Shown: piece by piece, positions 1 to 9,049 of the stretch | Layout: each line of letters opens with the position of its first letter | How positions within the stretch are numbered: position 1 is the stretch's first letter | DNA from: JAWKRB01 sp041389885 | Lineage (GTDB): Bacteria > Myxococcota_A > Polyangia > Polyangiales > Ga0077539 | Direction: 5' to 3' | Assembly: GCA_041389885.1 (NCBI GenBank) | Contig: JAWKRB010000007.1 | Span: forward strand, 186,001-250,000 | DNA length: 64,000 nucleotides | The notes under the pieces: model-generated | Database searches by the model: none | Told to the model about the DNA's origin: nothing | The model's input: only the letters and a program-made list of their open reading frames with translations | Made by a program: the position numbers and the translations under genes

Positions 1-1390
1 GCCTCCGGGCGCCGGCGGCGGCGGTCCTCGCGGGGCCTACGCGCACGGCCCCTGGCGGCGCCGTGGCCGCGGGGGAGAGCGTGACCATGGTGCGGCGCGC
101 GGGGGTGAGATAGCTCCGCGCCACGCGGGCCACGTCGTCGGGCGTCACCGCGGCGACGAGGGCGTGGTAGCGCTCGTAGGTGTCGGGCTGCCCGGTGAGC
201 GCCATGAAGCGCGCCACCAGCTGCGCGGCGTCGGCCGGGCGCTGCACGCCCATGGGCATCTCGTAGCGCAGGTGCGACACCACGTCGGCCACGCGCGCGG
301 CGTCGGCCTCGCCGCGGCCGATGCGCGCGAGCTCCTCGGTGACGGCGCCCTCGATCTCGTCGAAGGTCGCGCCCGGCGCGAGGGTCGCTTCGACCACGAA
401 GACCGTGGGGTCGCGGTGGAGCTCCCCCGCCCAGCTCGAGAGCGCGAGGAGCCTGGGGCGCTGCACGACGAGGCGCTGGTACAGCTCCGACGAGGCGCTG
501 AAGGCCATCGCGTGCACCACCTCGAGGGCGGCGTTGTCGCGCGCGTCGAGGCTGAACGCGGGCACGCGGTAGCCCAGCAGGAGCCTCGACGGCGAGGTCC
601 CCTCCCAGGCGAGGTCGCGTCGGCGCGGCGCGGTCTGCTCGGGCTCGGCGGGGAGCGCGGGCGTGGCGCGACGGCCCGTCCAGCTCGCGTACTCGGCCTG
701 CACCCGCGCCATGACCCGCGCGCGGTCGAAGTCGCCGGCCACGATGATCGTGCAGTTGTCGGGGGTGTAGAAGCGCCTGAAGAACTGCTGCGAGAACGCG
801 TAGAGCCCCGGCATCGCGCGCACGTCGCGGAGGTACCCCAGCGTGGTGTGCCCGTAGGTGTGGCGGGTGAACGCGACCTCCGAGAGCGACTCCCACATCT
901 GCGAGACCGGCGACGCGGAGTTCTTGTTGTACTCGCCGAGCACGGCGCGGGTCTCGGTCTGAAACGCCTGCTCGGCGTAGGAGAGGTTGCGAAAGCGGTC
1001 GGCCTCGACGCTCACGAATTCTTCCACCGAGGTCGACGGGAGGGTGACCGTGTAGAGGGTGTAGTCCTCGGTGGTGTAGGCGTTGTTGTCGGCGCCGAGG
1101 CGCTGCATCCGGCGCTCGTACTCGTGCCCCGACATCTGCCGCGTGCCCCGGAACATCATGTGCTCGAAGAGGTGCGCGAAGCCCGACCGGCCGCGCTCCG
1201 GCTCGTCGCGGCTGCCCGTGCGGACCAGCGTGTAATACGCCGTAATCCCAGGGGAATCATAGGGCACGAAGACCACCGAGAGCCCGTTGGGCAGGCGCTC
1301 GACCTCGGGCGCGTGCGGGAGCACCTGCCCTGACGCCGCGCGAGGGGCGAGGAGGGAGAGGGCCGCGGCGAAGGCGATGGATCGGGTCAT
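1..1390 (-). CDS. M16 family zinc metallopeptidase, exported (C-terminus runs off the window)
   Basis: Peptidase of the M16 (insulinase/pitrilysin) family, probably acting on peptides in the periplasm or outside the cell. The reading frame starts with MTRSIAFAAALSLLAPRAASGQ, a Sec signal peptide, followed by the M16 core. The inverted zinc motif HLFEH is at residues 73-77 and a downstream Glu-rich stretch (LGEYN) supplies the usual third ligand region. A second M16 C-terminal domain begins near residue 220 (FDRARVMARV). About 463 codons are visible and the gene continues past base 1, so the end and any second M16 half are unseen. An in-frame ATG at 1405 is an alternative start; 1390 was preferred because it gives a compact signal peptide. 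It is divergent from the amidase gene at 1506, so the 115 bases between must hold both promoters. Confidence 0.9.
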   Translation of the reverse strand, partial: MTRSIAFAAALSLLAPRAASGQVLPHAPEVERLPNGLSVVFVPYDSPGITAYYTLVRTGSRDEPERGRSGFAHLFEHMMFRGTRQMSGHEYERRMQRLGADNNAYTTEDYTLYTVTLPSTSVEEFVSVEADRFRNLSYAEQAFQTETRAVLGEYNKNSASPVSQMWESLSEVAFTRHTYGHTTLGYLRDVRAMPGLYAFSQQFFRRFYTPDNCTIIVAGDFDRARVMARVQAEYASWTGRRATPALPAEPEQTAPRRRDLAWEGTSPSRLLLGYRVPAFSLDARDNAALEVVHAMAFSASSELYQRLVVQRPRLLALSSWAGELHRDPTVFVVEATLAPGATFDEIEGAVTEELARIGRGEADAARVADVVSHLRYEMPMGVQRPADAAQLVARFMALTGQPDTYERYHALVAAVTPDDVARVARSYLTPARRTMVTLSPAATAPPGAVRVGPARTAAAGARR

Positions 1391-1505
1391 GGGCGGCGGG
1401 AGCATCGCACCGTCGGCCTTCTGCGCGAAGCCCGTCGCGCGGCGCGGCGAGAAATCCCGTCGTCGCGCGGGTGACAACGGGGCCGCGGGCGTGTGGAATG
1501 GCGCG

Positions 1506-3401
1506 ATGAGACGGCTGCTCTGGTCCCTCCCGATGTTGGCGGTGCTCTCGTGCGGGCCCGACGTGGGGGTCGACCCCGCGCGCTTCCCCGCGAGCCTCAC
1601 GCTGACCGACGCGCTCTCGCGGGCCTCGGCGGCGACGGGCGTGCCCCGCGACCTGCTCGCGGCGGTGGCCTGGAGCGAGTCGCGCTTCACCCTCACCCCC
1701 GCCGAGGACCACGGCGACCACGTGCACGCCGCGCGCGAGGTCGGTCCGCTGCACCTTCGTCACGGCTTCGACGGCGCGGAGGACACCCTGCGCCGCGCCG
1801 AGTCGCTGCTGGGCGTGAGCGAGGCGGCCCTCGAGGCGAACCCCGCCCTCGCCGTGGCGGGCGCCGCCGCGGTGCTCGCCGAGCTGGGTCGCGAGACCGG
1901 CGCCGACCCCGCGGACCTCGGCTCGTGGACCGAGGCCGTCGCGCGCTACTCGACGCTGCGCGAGCGGCCGCTGCAGGTGGCCTACGCCTCGCAGGTGAAC
2001 CGCGCGCTGCACGACGGCGCGCGCGACCGCGCGTGGACCGGCGAGGTGGTCGAGGTGGCCGCGCACGGCGCGCTGCCCCCCGCGACCGAGCTCCTGCAGG
2101 GCGCCAACGTGGCCGCGCAGTTCTCGTCGGACTACGGCCCGGCGCTCTGGAGCGCGGCGTCTTCGTCGAACTACACGAACGGCCGGGGCGGCAACTCGGT
2201 GCAGTACATCGTGATCCACACGATGCAGGGGAGCTACTCGGGGTCGATCTCGTGGTTTCGCAACCCCGCGGCGATGGCCTCGGCGCACTACAACATCCGC
2301 TCGTCAGACGGGCAGATCACGCAGATGGTCGCCAACGGCGACACCGCGTGGCACGCGGGCAACTGGTACTACAACCAGCGCTCCATCGGCATCGAGCACG
2401 AGGGCTACGTGGCCGACCCGGGGCGCTGGTACACCACGGCGATGTACACCGCGAGCGCGCGGCTGGTGCGCGCGCTGTGCGACCGCTACCGCATCCCCAT
2501 CGACCGCGCGCACATCATCGGCCACTACCAGATCCCCCGCTCGGGCTCGGGCGCGCCCTGCGCCACGGGCGCGACGAACTGCGGCGGCGCGGGCGGCCAC
2601 ACCGACCCCGGCAACGGCGGTCGCGGCTGGGATTGGGACCGCTTTCTCGCCCTCGTCCGCGGCAACGGCACGGTCACTCCGCCGACGCCCGCGTACGCCG
2701 CGACCTTCGTGCGCATGAGCTGCCCCGCCACGGCCAACAGCGGCGACCGCCCCGTGGCCTGGGTCGAGTACCGCAACACCGGCACCGCCACCTGGGACAA
2801 CCGCAACACCCGCCTGGGCACCACCGGCCCGAGGGATCACCGCGGGGTGTTCTACGACATGATCAACTGGACGGCGCCGAACCGCCCCACCGCGGTCGAC
2901 GCCGCCACGGCGCCCAACGCCGTGGGCAGGTTCTCGTTCGTGATCGGCATCCCCGAGGTGACGTCGACCATGACCGTGAGCGAGACCTACGGGCTGCTGC
3001 AGGAGGGCACCACGTGGTTCGGCCCCGCCGACGACGCCGTGCGTTGCTCCGTGCGCGTGTCGCCGCGAACGCCCCCCGACGCGGGCGCGCCGGTCGACGT
3101 CCCGGTCGTGACAGACGTGCCGGTCGTGACGGACGTTCCCGCGGTCGAAGACGTGCCCCCGGCGGGGGAGGACGTCGCCGCTCCTGCGGACGATGTCGTT
3201 GCGCCGCAAGAGGATGTCGTCGTCGAAGAAGACGTCGCCGCGCCCTCGGAGGACGCGGGCGAGGTCGACGGCGGCGTGGCCGAGCCCGTCACGGGGTCCT
3301 GCGGGTGTCGCGTGGGCGCGACGCCCCGAGGCGGCTCGGCGATGCTGCTGGCCGCGGCGCTGCTGGCGACGCGCCGGCGGCGGCTCAGGGCGCGCGGCTG
3401 A
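1506..3401 (+). CDS. Exported N-acetylmuramoyl-L-alanine amidase with MYXO-CTERM tail
   Basis: 631-residue secreted peptidoglycan hydrolase. Residues 1-16 are a signal with a lipobox-like end (LAVLSC). Residues about 30-175 look like a lysozyme-like/transglycosylase helper domain (DLLAAVAWSESRF). An Amidase_2 domain spans about 230-390. By homology with AmpD the zinc ligands are H238 (VIHTM), H340 (IGHYQ) and D367 (TDPG), with E297 in GIEHEG near the active site. An Ig-like beta domain follows (about 395-520), then a low-complexity DVPVV/EDV linker. The C-terminus reads CGCRV, a hydrophobic helix, then an Arg cluster, which is the MYXO-CTERM sorting signal of myxobacteria. Having both a lipobox-like Cys and a sorting tail is unusual, so the N-terminal Cys may not be lipidated. 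The start at 1506 was chosen because longer versions add a basic, signal-less extension. Confidence 0.92.
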   Translation: MRRLLWSLPMLAVLSCGPDVGVDPARFPASLTLTDALSRASAATGVPRDLLAAVAWSESRFTLTPAEDHGDHVHAAREVGPLHLRHGFDGAEDTLRRAESLLGVSEAALEANPALAVAGAAAVLAELGRETGADPADLGSWTEAVARYSTLRERPLQVAYASQVNRALHDGARDRAWTGEVVEVAAHGALPPATELLQGANVAAQFSSDYGPALWSAASSSNYTNGRGGNSVQYIVIHTMQGSYSGSISWFRNPAAMASAHYNIRSSDGQITQMVANGDTAWHAGNWYYNQRSIGIEHEGYVADPGRWYTTAMYTASARLVRALCDRYRIPIDRAHIIGHYQIPRSGSGAPCATGATNCGGAGGHTDPGNGGRGWDWDRFLALVRGNGTVTPPTPAYAATFVRMSCPATANSGDRPVAWVEYRNTGTATWDNRNTRLGTTGPRDHRGVFYDMINWTAPNRPTAVDAATAPNAVGRFSFVIGIPEVTSTMTVSETYGLLQEGTTWFGPADDAVRCSVRVSPRTPPDAGAPVDVPVVTDVPVVTDVPAVEDVPPAGEDVAAPADDVVAPQEDVVVEEDVAAPSEDAGEVDGGVAEPVTGSCGCRVGATPRGGSAMLLAAALLATRRRRLRARG

Positions 3402-4671
3402 CGCGGGCCTCGTCTCGCTCCCGGCGCGTGGGGTTCACGCGCAGGATGCCGTGGTCGGCGTCGACGAGCACGACGTCGTCGGCGGTGACCCAGCTGAAGA
3501 GCCCGACGATCTCGGCGACCGTCGGCACCCCGAGGAGCTGCACCAGCGACCGGGTGCGGGCGGTGGTGCTCGGCGCCGCGAGCACGAGCGCCGCGGGCGC
3601 CGCGCGGGTCGCGAGCACCAGGTCGAAGACCGTGGGCGCGTCGCAGAGCCACACGCCCGCCTTGGGCACGCGCACCGCGTCGTCGGGGAGCGCGAGGAGG
3701 CGCAGCGCGTCGCACACCTCGCTCATCTCGTGGGCGCGCTCGAAGAGGGTGGGGTCGTCGGTGATCCTCGCGGCGCGGGTGGCGTCGCGGGCGACCTGCG
3801 CGAAGGCGGGGACCAGCCCCCGCGCGGCGGCGTGCTCGAGCACCTGGTCGCGCAGCCGCCCGTCGGACAGGATCATCCGGTCGGCGTCGAGGCACGACGC
3901 GTCGAGGCCCTGCCGCTGCGCCGCGCGCACGTAGCGGTCGAGCACCGCCTCGCAGCGCATCACGGCGCGCTCGTAGGCCGCGCCGAGCTCCTGCCGCGTG
4001 GGGCGCCGCTCGAGGGCGGCGCGGGGCGACTGCCGCGCGGGGCGCTGCGGCGCGTAGGCGATGCCCAGCGCGCGGCCAGGACGGATCGACCGCCCCGTGA
4101 GGGTGACCCGGCGCACGCCGCTCGTGCCGCCGCGGGGGACCGCCGTGCCGTCGATGATCCTCGCGCGCTCGACGAGGGGCGCCAGCGCGCCGCTCAGGGC
4201 GACGAGGAGCTCGACCTCGTGCTGGCTGTACGCCTCGCGCTCGCGCTGCACGACCACCGCGCCGCCAGGGCCCGCGGAACCCGGCACGGGCGCGGAGAGA
4301 AAGACCGGGAATCGGTCCTCGCTCAGGGAGGGAAAGTCTTTGAAGCGGTCGTGCTGCGTCGCCGACACCGTGGTCACGGGACGCATGGTCTCGACCGCGG
4401 TGCCCACGAGCCCGTCGCCGGTGATCAGCCGCACCTCGCCCACGGCCTCGGGGCCGAAGCCCACGTTGCCGCGCATGACCAGGTCGTTGCCCTCGCGGAG
4501 GTAGAGCGAGCACACCGGCGACGAGAACACCCTCGCGACGCGGGCGGGGATCTCATCGAGGAGCACCGCGAGGGGGCGCGGCTGCGAGAGGTAGCCGACG
4601 AGCTCCACCAGGGCGTCGAGGCGCGCCTCGCCCCGATCGTGGATCCTCGCGACGACGTCGCGCTCGATCAC
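3385..4671 (-). CDS. GAF domain plus PEP-utilising (enzyme I-like) N-terminal domains, pseudoenzyme
   Basis: 428 residues. Residues about 15-170 form a GAF domain and 190-415 resemble the N-terminal half of PTS enzyme I/PtsP: an LTGRSIRPGRALGIA strand like the usual SPGxAxG entry, a helical domain, then the swivelling phosphohistidine domain. The C-terminal PEP-binding barrel is absent, because the family's roughly 550-750 residues are cut to 428. Aligning TARTRSLVQLLGVPTV with the enzyme I signature TSHTSIMARSLELPAI puts Arg372 where the phospho-accepting His should be, so phosphotransfer is unlikely. The GTG start overlaps the stop of the upstream lipoprotein gene (GTGA), which suggests translational coupling. 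I infer a sensory or scaffold role and cannot name the ligand. Confidence 0.8.
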   Translation of the reverse strand: MIERDVVARIHDRGEARLDALVELVGYLSQPRPLAVLLDEIPARVARVFSSPVCSLYLREGNDLVMRGNVGFGPEAVGEVRLITGDGLVGTAVETMRPVTTVSATQHDRFKDFPSLSEDRFPVFLSAPVPGSAGPGGAVVVQREREAYSQHEVELLVALSGALAPLVERARIIDGTAVPRGGTSGVRRVTLTGRSIRPGRALGIAYAPQRPARQSPRAALERRPTRQELGAAYERAVMRCEAVLDRYVRAAQRQGLDASCLDADRMILSDGRLRDQVLEHAAARGLVPAFAQVARDATRAARITDDPTLFERAHEMSEVCDALRLLALPDDAVRVPKAGVWLCDAPTVFDLVLATRAAPAALVLAAPSTTARTRSLVQLLGVPTVAEIVGLFSWVTADDVVLVDADHGILRVNPTRRERDEARVSRAP

Positions 4672-5024
4672 GGCCGCACGGCGCACACCCTGACGCCGAG
4701 GGACTCGGTGCGGACCAGGCAGGCGGCGTTGTTGAAATCGCACTCGGCGTCGCTGGCGCAGCGCTTCACGCACACCGGGTCGCCGCCGTTGAGCCGGATG
4801 CACGCGCCCCCGGCGGGGCACTCGGACGAGGTCGCCATCGGCGTGGTGCAGCGGCGGGTGCAGAACAGCGCGGAGACCCCGCGGGGCGCGGTGTCGGAGA
4901 GGCAGAGCGGGGCGTCGCCGCCGCAGGGCGCGTCTCGGCTGCAGGCGAGGTAGGGCTCGGCGCGGTTGCACCCCGCCGTGGCGAACGAGAGGGCGGCGAC
5001 GAGAACGATGAGTGCGTGGCGCAT
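4668..5024 (-). CDS. Small Cys-rich lipoprotein
   Basis: 118 residues. MRHALIVLVAALSFATAGC is a clear lipoprotein signal with the lipobox Cys at 19. The mature part holds about a dozen Cys in CxxD/CPxGxxC style spacing (CSRDAPC, CTRRC, CPAGGAC, CASDAEC), typical of small disulfide-rich exported myxobacterial proteins. No catalytic motif is visible and I do not recognise a named family. The start at 5024 was chosen over an in-frame ATG 18 codons upstream because it places the signal peptide at the N-terminus. Its stop overlaps the start of the GAF/PEP pseudoenzyme by four bases. It is divergent from the phosphofructokinase gene. Confidence 0.8.
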   Translation of the reverse strand: MRHALIVLVAALSFATAGCNRAEPYLACSRDAPCGGDAPLCLSDTAPRGVSALFCTRRCTTPMATSSECPAGGACIRLNGGDPVCVKRCASDAECDFNNAACLVRTESLGVRVCAVRP

Positions 5025-5131
5025 GGAGGCTTCGGAGTATCTTCGAAGCCCCACGCGCTGGGAAGCACCTCGGGCCACGCCGAGGCCCAGGCGCGAAGGC
5101 CGAGGCCCGGCAGAGAGGTTGTTCGTCGTCG

Positions 5132-6466
5132 ATGAACCGACAGAAGAAGCTGGCGATCCTGTGCGCGGGGGGGCCCGCGCCGGGGCTGAACTCGGTGATC
5201 GCCGCGGCGACCATTCGCGCGCAGCTCTCGGGCGTCGACGTGCTGGGGATCCACGACGGGTTCCGCTGGCTCATGGAGGGCGACATCAGCCGGGTCTCTC
5301 CGCTGACCATCTCCAGCGTGTCGCGGATTCACTTTCGCGGCGGCTCGCACATCGGCATCTCCCGCGCGAACCCCACCCGCGACGAGGCCGCCCTCGACGC
5401 CGTGCTGCTCTCGCTGCTGCGCCTCGACGTCGACAAGCTCATCACCATCGGCGGCGACGGCACCGCGTGGTCGGCGCACTGCCTGGAGCGCAGGGCGAAG
5501 GGCCAGCTCCGGGTCGCGCACGTGCCCAAGACCATCGACAACGACCTCGACCTCCCGAGCGAGGTCGACACCTTCGGCTTTCAGACCGCGCGGCACGTGG
5601 GCGTCGAGATCGTGAAGAACCTCATGGTCGACGCGAAGACCACGCACCGCTGGTACTACGTGGTCACCATGGGCCGAAAGGCCGGGCACCTGGCCCTGGG
5701 CATCGGCAAGGCCTCGGGCGCCACGGTCACCCTCATCCCCGAGGAGTTCCGCGGCGCGCGGGTGCCGATGCAGCGCATCGTCGACATCCTCGTGGGCGCC
5801 GCGGTGAAGCGCCTCGCGAACGGGCGCAGCGACGGCGTGGCGATCCTCGCCGAGGGGCTCTTGGAGTGCCTCGGAGACGCCGAGATCGCCTCCCTCGAGG
5901 GCCCCGAGGGGCGCGACCAGCACGGCGGGCTGCGCTTCGCCGAGGTCAACCTCGCCGAGGAGCTCAAGGGCCGGGTGATCTTCGAGCTGCGCAAGTACGG
6001 CCTCAAGGGAGGCATCGTGGCCAAGAGCATCGGCTACGAGCTGCGCTGCGTCGACCCGATCCCCTACGACATGGACTACACCCGCGACCTGGGATACTGC
6101 GCCGCGCGCTTTCTCATCGAGGGCGGCGGCGGCTCGATGGTGTCGATGCAGGGCGGGCGCTTTCGCCCCATGCCCTTCAGCTCCATCATGGACCTCTCGA
6201 ACGGCCGCACCCGCGTGCGCATGGTCGACACCGACTCGGACCGCTACCGCATCGCGCTGTCGTACATGGTCCGGCTCAAGCGCGACGACTTCGACGACGC
6301 CCACGAGCTCGCCAAGCTCGCCGCCACGGTGCACCTCAGCCCCGACGCGTTTCGGGAGCGGTACGAGTACGTCACCGAGACCGAGCCGCAGCCGAAGCCC
6401 TCGCTCTCGCGCATGCCCCCGCCCCCCGCGTTTGACGAAGACCCTCCGCCCCGCGAGCCGACGTAG
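5132..6466 (+). CDS. pfk: 6-phosphofructokinase
   Basis: 444-residue glycolytic enzyme phosphorylating fructose 6-phosphate. N-terminal GGPAPGLNS (13-21) is the phosphoryl-donor loop, GGDGT is at 107-111, the catalytic loop PKTIDND at 132-138, and MGRKAGHLA at 180-188. The Gly in GGDG (not Asp) is what ATP-dependent enzymes have, whereas Lys in PKTIDND is seen in PPi-type and in the trypanosome-like ATP group. The protein is longer than the 320-residue E. coli type and belongs to the long clade. I therefore favour ATP but cannot exclude PPi. The start at 5132 is the ATG directly before the family N-terminus; upstream in-frame sequence is unlike any PFK. It stands alone, 107 bases from a divergent lipoprotein. 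Confidence 0.9.
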   Translation: MNRQKKLAILCAGGPAPGLNSVIAAATIRAQLSGVDVLGIHDGFRWLMEGDISRVSPLTISSVSRIHFRGGSHIGISRANPTRDEAALDAVLLSLLRLDVDKLITIGGDGTAWSAHCLERRAKGQLRVAHVPKTIDNDLDLPSEVDTFGFQTARHVGVEIVKNLMVDAKTTHRWYYVVTMGRKAGHLALGIGKASGATVTLIPEEFRGARVPMQRIVDILVGAAVKRLANGRSDGVAILAEGLLECLGDAEIASLEGPEGRDQHGGLRFAEVNLAEELKGRVIFELRKYGLKGGIVAKSIGYELRCVDPIPYDMDYTRDLGYCAARFLIEGGGGSMVSMQGGRFRPMPFSSIMDLSNGRTRVRMVDTDSDRYRIALSYMVRLKRDDFDDAHELAKLAATVHLSPDAFRERYEYVTETEPQPKPSLSRMPPPPAFDEDPPPREPT

Positions 6467-6487
6467 GGGTATAGGATCCTCCGCGCT

Positions 6488-6926
6488 ATGAGCTCAGAGC
6501 TGGTTCGCTTCGGCGTCGCGATGGACAACGACCTCCTCGACCGCTTCGACGCGCTCATCGCGCGCCGGGGCTACGCCACGCGCTCCGAGGCCCTGCGCGA
6601 CCTCGTGCGCGGCGCCCTGGTCGAGGCGCACCTCGAGGCCGACGGCCCCGCCGTCGCGACGCTCACCCTCGTCTACGACCACCACGTGCGCGAGCTCTCC
6701 GAGCGGCTCACGGCGATGCAGCACGACCTCGGCGAGCGCGTCGTCTCGACGCTCCACGTGCACCTCGACCACGACAACTGCATGGAGGTGATCGTGATGC
6801 GGGGCCCCGCGCAGCTCCTGCAGCGCGCCGCCGACGGCATCCTCGCGACGAAGGGCGTGCAGCACGGAGCTCGTGCTCACCGCCCGCCCCGAGGGCGGCG
6901 CGCACCACGCGCACGACCACGGGTGA
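6488..6926 (+). pseudogene. nikR: NikR-type nickel-responsive regulator, frameshifted near its C-terminus
   Basis: Ribbon-helix-helix/ACT-like metal repressor. Residues 1-45 are the RHH DNA-binding part (LVRFGVAMDNDLLDRFD). The nickel ligands of E. coli NikR are all present as H79, H90, H92 and C98 (QHD, LHVHLDHDNC). After GVQH at codon 126 the frame breaks. Adding two bases at about 6866-6868 (the family expects cac-ggc-gag) restores GVQHGELVLT and a tail rich in His (HHAHDHG) ending at the TGA at 6924-6926. Without correction the frame runs to 7006 with Arg-rich nonsense. It may be a two-base sequencing deletion or a genuine mutation that spares most of the metal-binding core. No nickel transporter lies nearby, so the regulated target is unknown. 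Confidence 0.8.
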
Positions 6927-6954
6927 GCGCCGGCCCGGCGCGGCGCGCGAGCCG

Positions 6955-7671
6955 CTACTCGCCCTGCCGACGCGTCGCCGCGGGCGGGGCGAAGGCCTCG
7001 GCGTAGACGGGCGCGGGCGCGTGCGCCGGCGCGGCGACCTCGATCCGCACGCCGCCCTGCTCGGCGCGGCGCACCTGCTCGGCGTCGATGAGCGCGGCGC
7101 ACCGGCGGAGCATCCGGGCGTGGACCAGCGAGACCACGGCGTAGAGCGCGGTGAACGCGGCCATGGCGACGACCCCCTGCGCGTCGCCGGTGATGTGTCC
7201 GCTCTGCAGGAACCTCCAGGCCGCGACCCCCGAGAAGACGCCCGTCACCAGCAGCACCACCGCGTTGAGCACCTCGATGAAGCGGGCCGCGCTGCGCGCG
7301 CGCTCCGCCGCCTCGGGCTCTCCCCGCAGCAGCGGACCGCCGAGGCGCAGCAGCCGCGCCGCCGCGATGAGGCCGGGGATGCCCACCGCGCCGACGCCCA
7401 TCACCAGCAGGCCCAGCAGCGACATCAGACCCCCGGGCACGATCGCGGCGCCGAGGACCCAGCACATCACCGCGGTCACGTGCACGAGCCTCGGGGGGCC
7501 GTCGGCCACCAGCCGGGGCACCTCCGCGCCGCGGTAGTTGTCGTCGCCGAGGCGGGTGGTGCCCTCCTGGCGCGGGAGCCATCGCCGGCGAGCCTCGTCG
7601 CGGCTCCGAAACCAGAGCGCCGCGGGCATCCCCACGAAGAGCAGGGGCATGAACAACAAGAGGATCGCCAC
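6955..7671 (-). CDS. Multipass inner-membrane protein, unknown function
   Basis: 238 residues with about four or five hydrophobic segments: 2-19 at the N-terminus, about 65-85 (AVMCWVLGAAIVPGG), 86-105 (LLVMGVGAVGIPGLIAA), about 135-153 (LNAVVLLVTGVFSGVAAWRF) and 167-184. Both the 25-60 loop and the C-terminal tail are hydrophilic; the tail is Ala/Pro-rich. I recognise no family or catalytic motif. It is convergent with the nikR remnant, only 28 bases away, and divergent from the aminotransferase. The ATG at 7671 gives an immediate first membrane segment. Confidence 0.7.
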   Translation of the reverse strand: MAILLLFMPLLFVGMPAALWFRSRDEARRRWLPRQEGTTRLGDDNYRGAEVPRLVADGPPRLVHVTAVMCWVLGAAIVPGGLMSLLGLLVMGVGAVGIPGLIAAARLLRLGGPLLRGEPEAAERARSAARFIEVLNAVVLLVTGVFSGVAAWRFLQSGHITGDAQGVVAMAAFTALYAVVSLVHARMLRRCAALIDAEQVRRAEQGGVRIEVAAPAHAPAPVYAEAFAPPAATRRQGE

Positions 7672-7754
7672 GCGGGGAGTCTAGCTCAGCGGGGCGCAAG
7701 GTGTTCGCCGCGGGTCCCTCGCGAGATCCCGGCCCCTGCGATACGACGTCGCGC

Positions 7755-8912
7755 ATGCGCATCGGATCACGCCTCGGCGGCCTCGCCATCTCTGACATTC
7801 GGGCCATGACCCGCGCCTGCGACGCCGTCGGCGGGATCAACCTCGGCCAGGGCGTGTGCGACCTCCCCACACCCCCGCCCGTCGCCGACGCGGCCGTCGA
7901 GGCCATCCGCGCCAACCGGGTGATCTATGCTCCGCCCGAGGGCGTTCCCGCGCTGCGCGAGGCCGTGGCGGCGAAGGCGCTCACGGAGCACGGCGCGCGG
8001 CTCGACCCCGCCCGCGAGGTGATGGTGACCTCGGGCGCGACCGGGGGCTTCGCCGCGACGATGCTCGCGCTCTTCGAGCCCGGCGACGAGGTGATCCTCT
8101 TCGAGCCGTACTACGGCTACCACCTCAACACCGTCATCGCCCTGGGGATCACCCCCGTGCTCGTGCCCATGGCGCCGCCGACCTGGGAGGTGGACTTCGA
8201 CCGCCTCGCCGCCGCCGTCACCCCGCGCACCCGCGGCGTGGTCGTGTGCACCCCCGCGAACCCCTGCGGCAAGGTCTGGTCCCCCGAGGAGCTCGACGCC
8301 CTCGCGGCGCTCTGCGAGTCCCGAGACCTCATCGCCGTCACCGACGAGATCTACGAGCACATCGTGTACGACGGCGTGCGCCACGTGCCCCTCGCCACCC
8401 GCGGTGACATGCGCGCGCGCACCGTGTCCATCTCGGGAGCCTCCAAGACCTTCGCCGTCACCGGCTGGCGCGTGGGCTGGCTCTCGGCCCCCGCCGAGGC
8501 GCTCCCGCGACTCGCCGTCGCCCACGACCTGCTCTACGTCTGCTCGCCCACGCCCCTGCAGCACGCCTGCGCCGCGGGGCTCGCCATGCCGAGGTCCTAC
8601 TTCGACGAGCTCGGCGGGAGCTACCAGCGGCGCAGAGACATCCTCTGCGACGCCCTCGACGCGGTCGGCATCACCCCCTACCGCCCCGCCGGCGCGTACT
8701 ACGTCCTCGCCGACGCGCGGCCGCTGGGGTGCGCCACCGCGCGCGAGGCCGCGATGAAGCTCCTCGACCGCACCGGCATCGCCTCGGTCAGCGGCTCCAG
8801 CTTCTACCGCGACCCCGTGGGCGAGACCCTGCTGCGCTTCTGCTTCGCCAAAGAAGACGACGTGCTCCACGAGGCCGCCCGGCGGCTCCGAGAGGGGCTC
8901 TCCGGCGGGTGA
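7755..8912 (+). CDS. PLP-dependent class I/II aminotransferase
   Basis: 385 residues, the usual size for fold-type I aspartate/aromatic aminotransferases. Features in order are the N-terminal GINLGQGVCDLPTP substrate arm, TSGATGGF for PLP phosphate contacts, NPCGKVW (the NPxG motif), VTDEIYEH with the PLP-pyridine Asp, and SISGASKTFAVTGWRVGW with the Schiff-base Lys at 231. The Arg near the C-terminus in LLRFCFAKEDD is the usual carboxylate-binding position. Overall it looks like the KAT/MalY-related or aspartate aminotransferase subgroup; the substrate cannot be set from sequence. The ATG at 7755 precedes MRIGSRLGG; an earlier start adds unrelated residues. It is followed after about 140 bases by the broken addB. 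Confidence 0.9.
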   Translation: MRIGSRLGGLAISDIRAMTRACDAVGGINLGQGVCDLPTPPPVADAAVEAIRANRVIYAPPEGVPALREAVAAKALTEHGARLDPAREVMVTSGATGGFAATMLALFEPGDEVILFEPYYGYHLNTVIALGITPVLVPMAPPTWEVDFDRLAAAVTPRTRGVVVCTPANPCGKVWSPEELDALAALCESRDLIAVTDEIYEHIVYDGVRHVPLATRGDMRARTVSISGASKTFAVTGWRVGWLSAPAEALPRLAVAHDLLYVCSPTPLQHACAAGLAMPRSYFDELGGSYQRRRDILCDALDAVGITPYRPAGAYYVLADARPLGCATAREAAMKLLDRTGIASVSGSSFYRDPVGETLLRFCFAKEDDVLHEAARRLREGLSGG

Positions 8913-9049
8913 GTCAGGGTATGTCCTCGGCGCGTTGCGGGTGGTGGCGGGGGTGTCCAGACTGTCGGCTCGCAGAGCGGCGCGCGCGCGACTCCGCGTG
9001 CTGAGAGGTCTGGGATGTCCTTCTCGATGTCGTCGCCACCCCCACCCAC

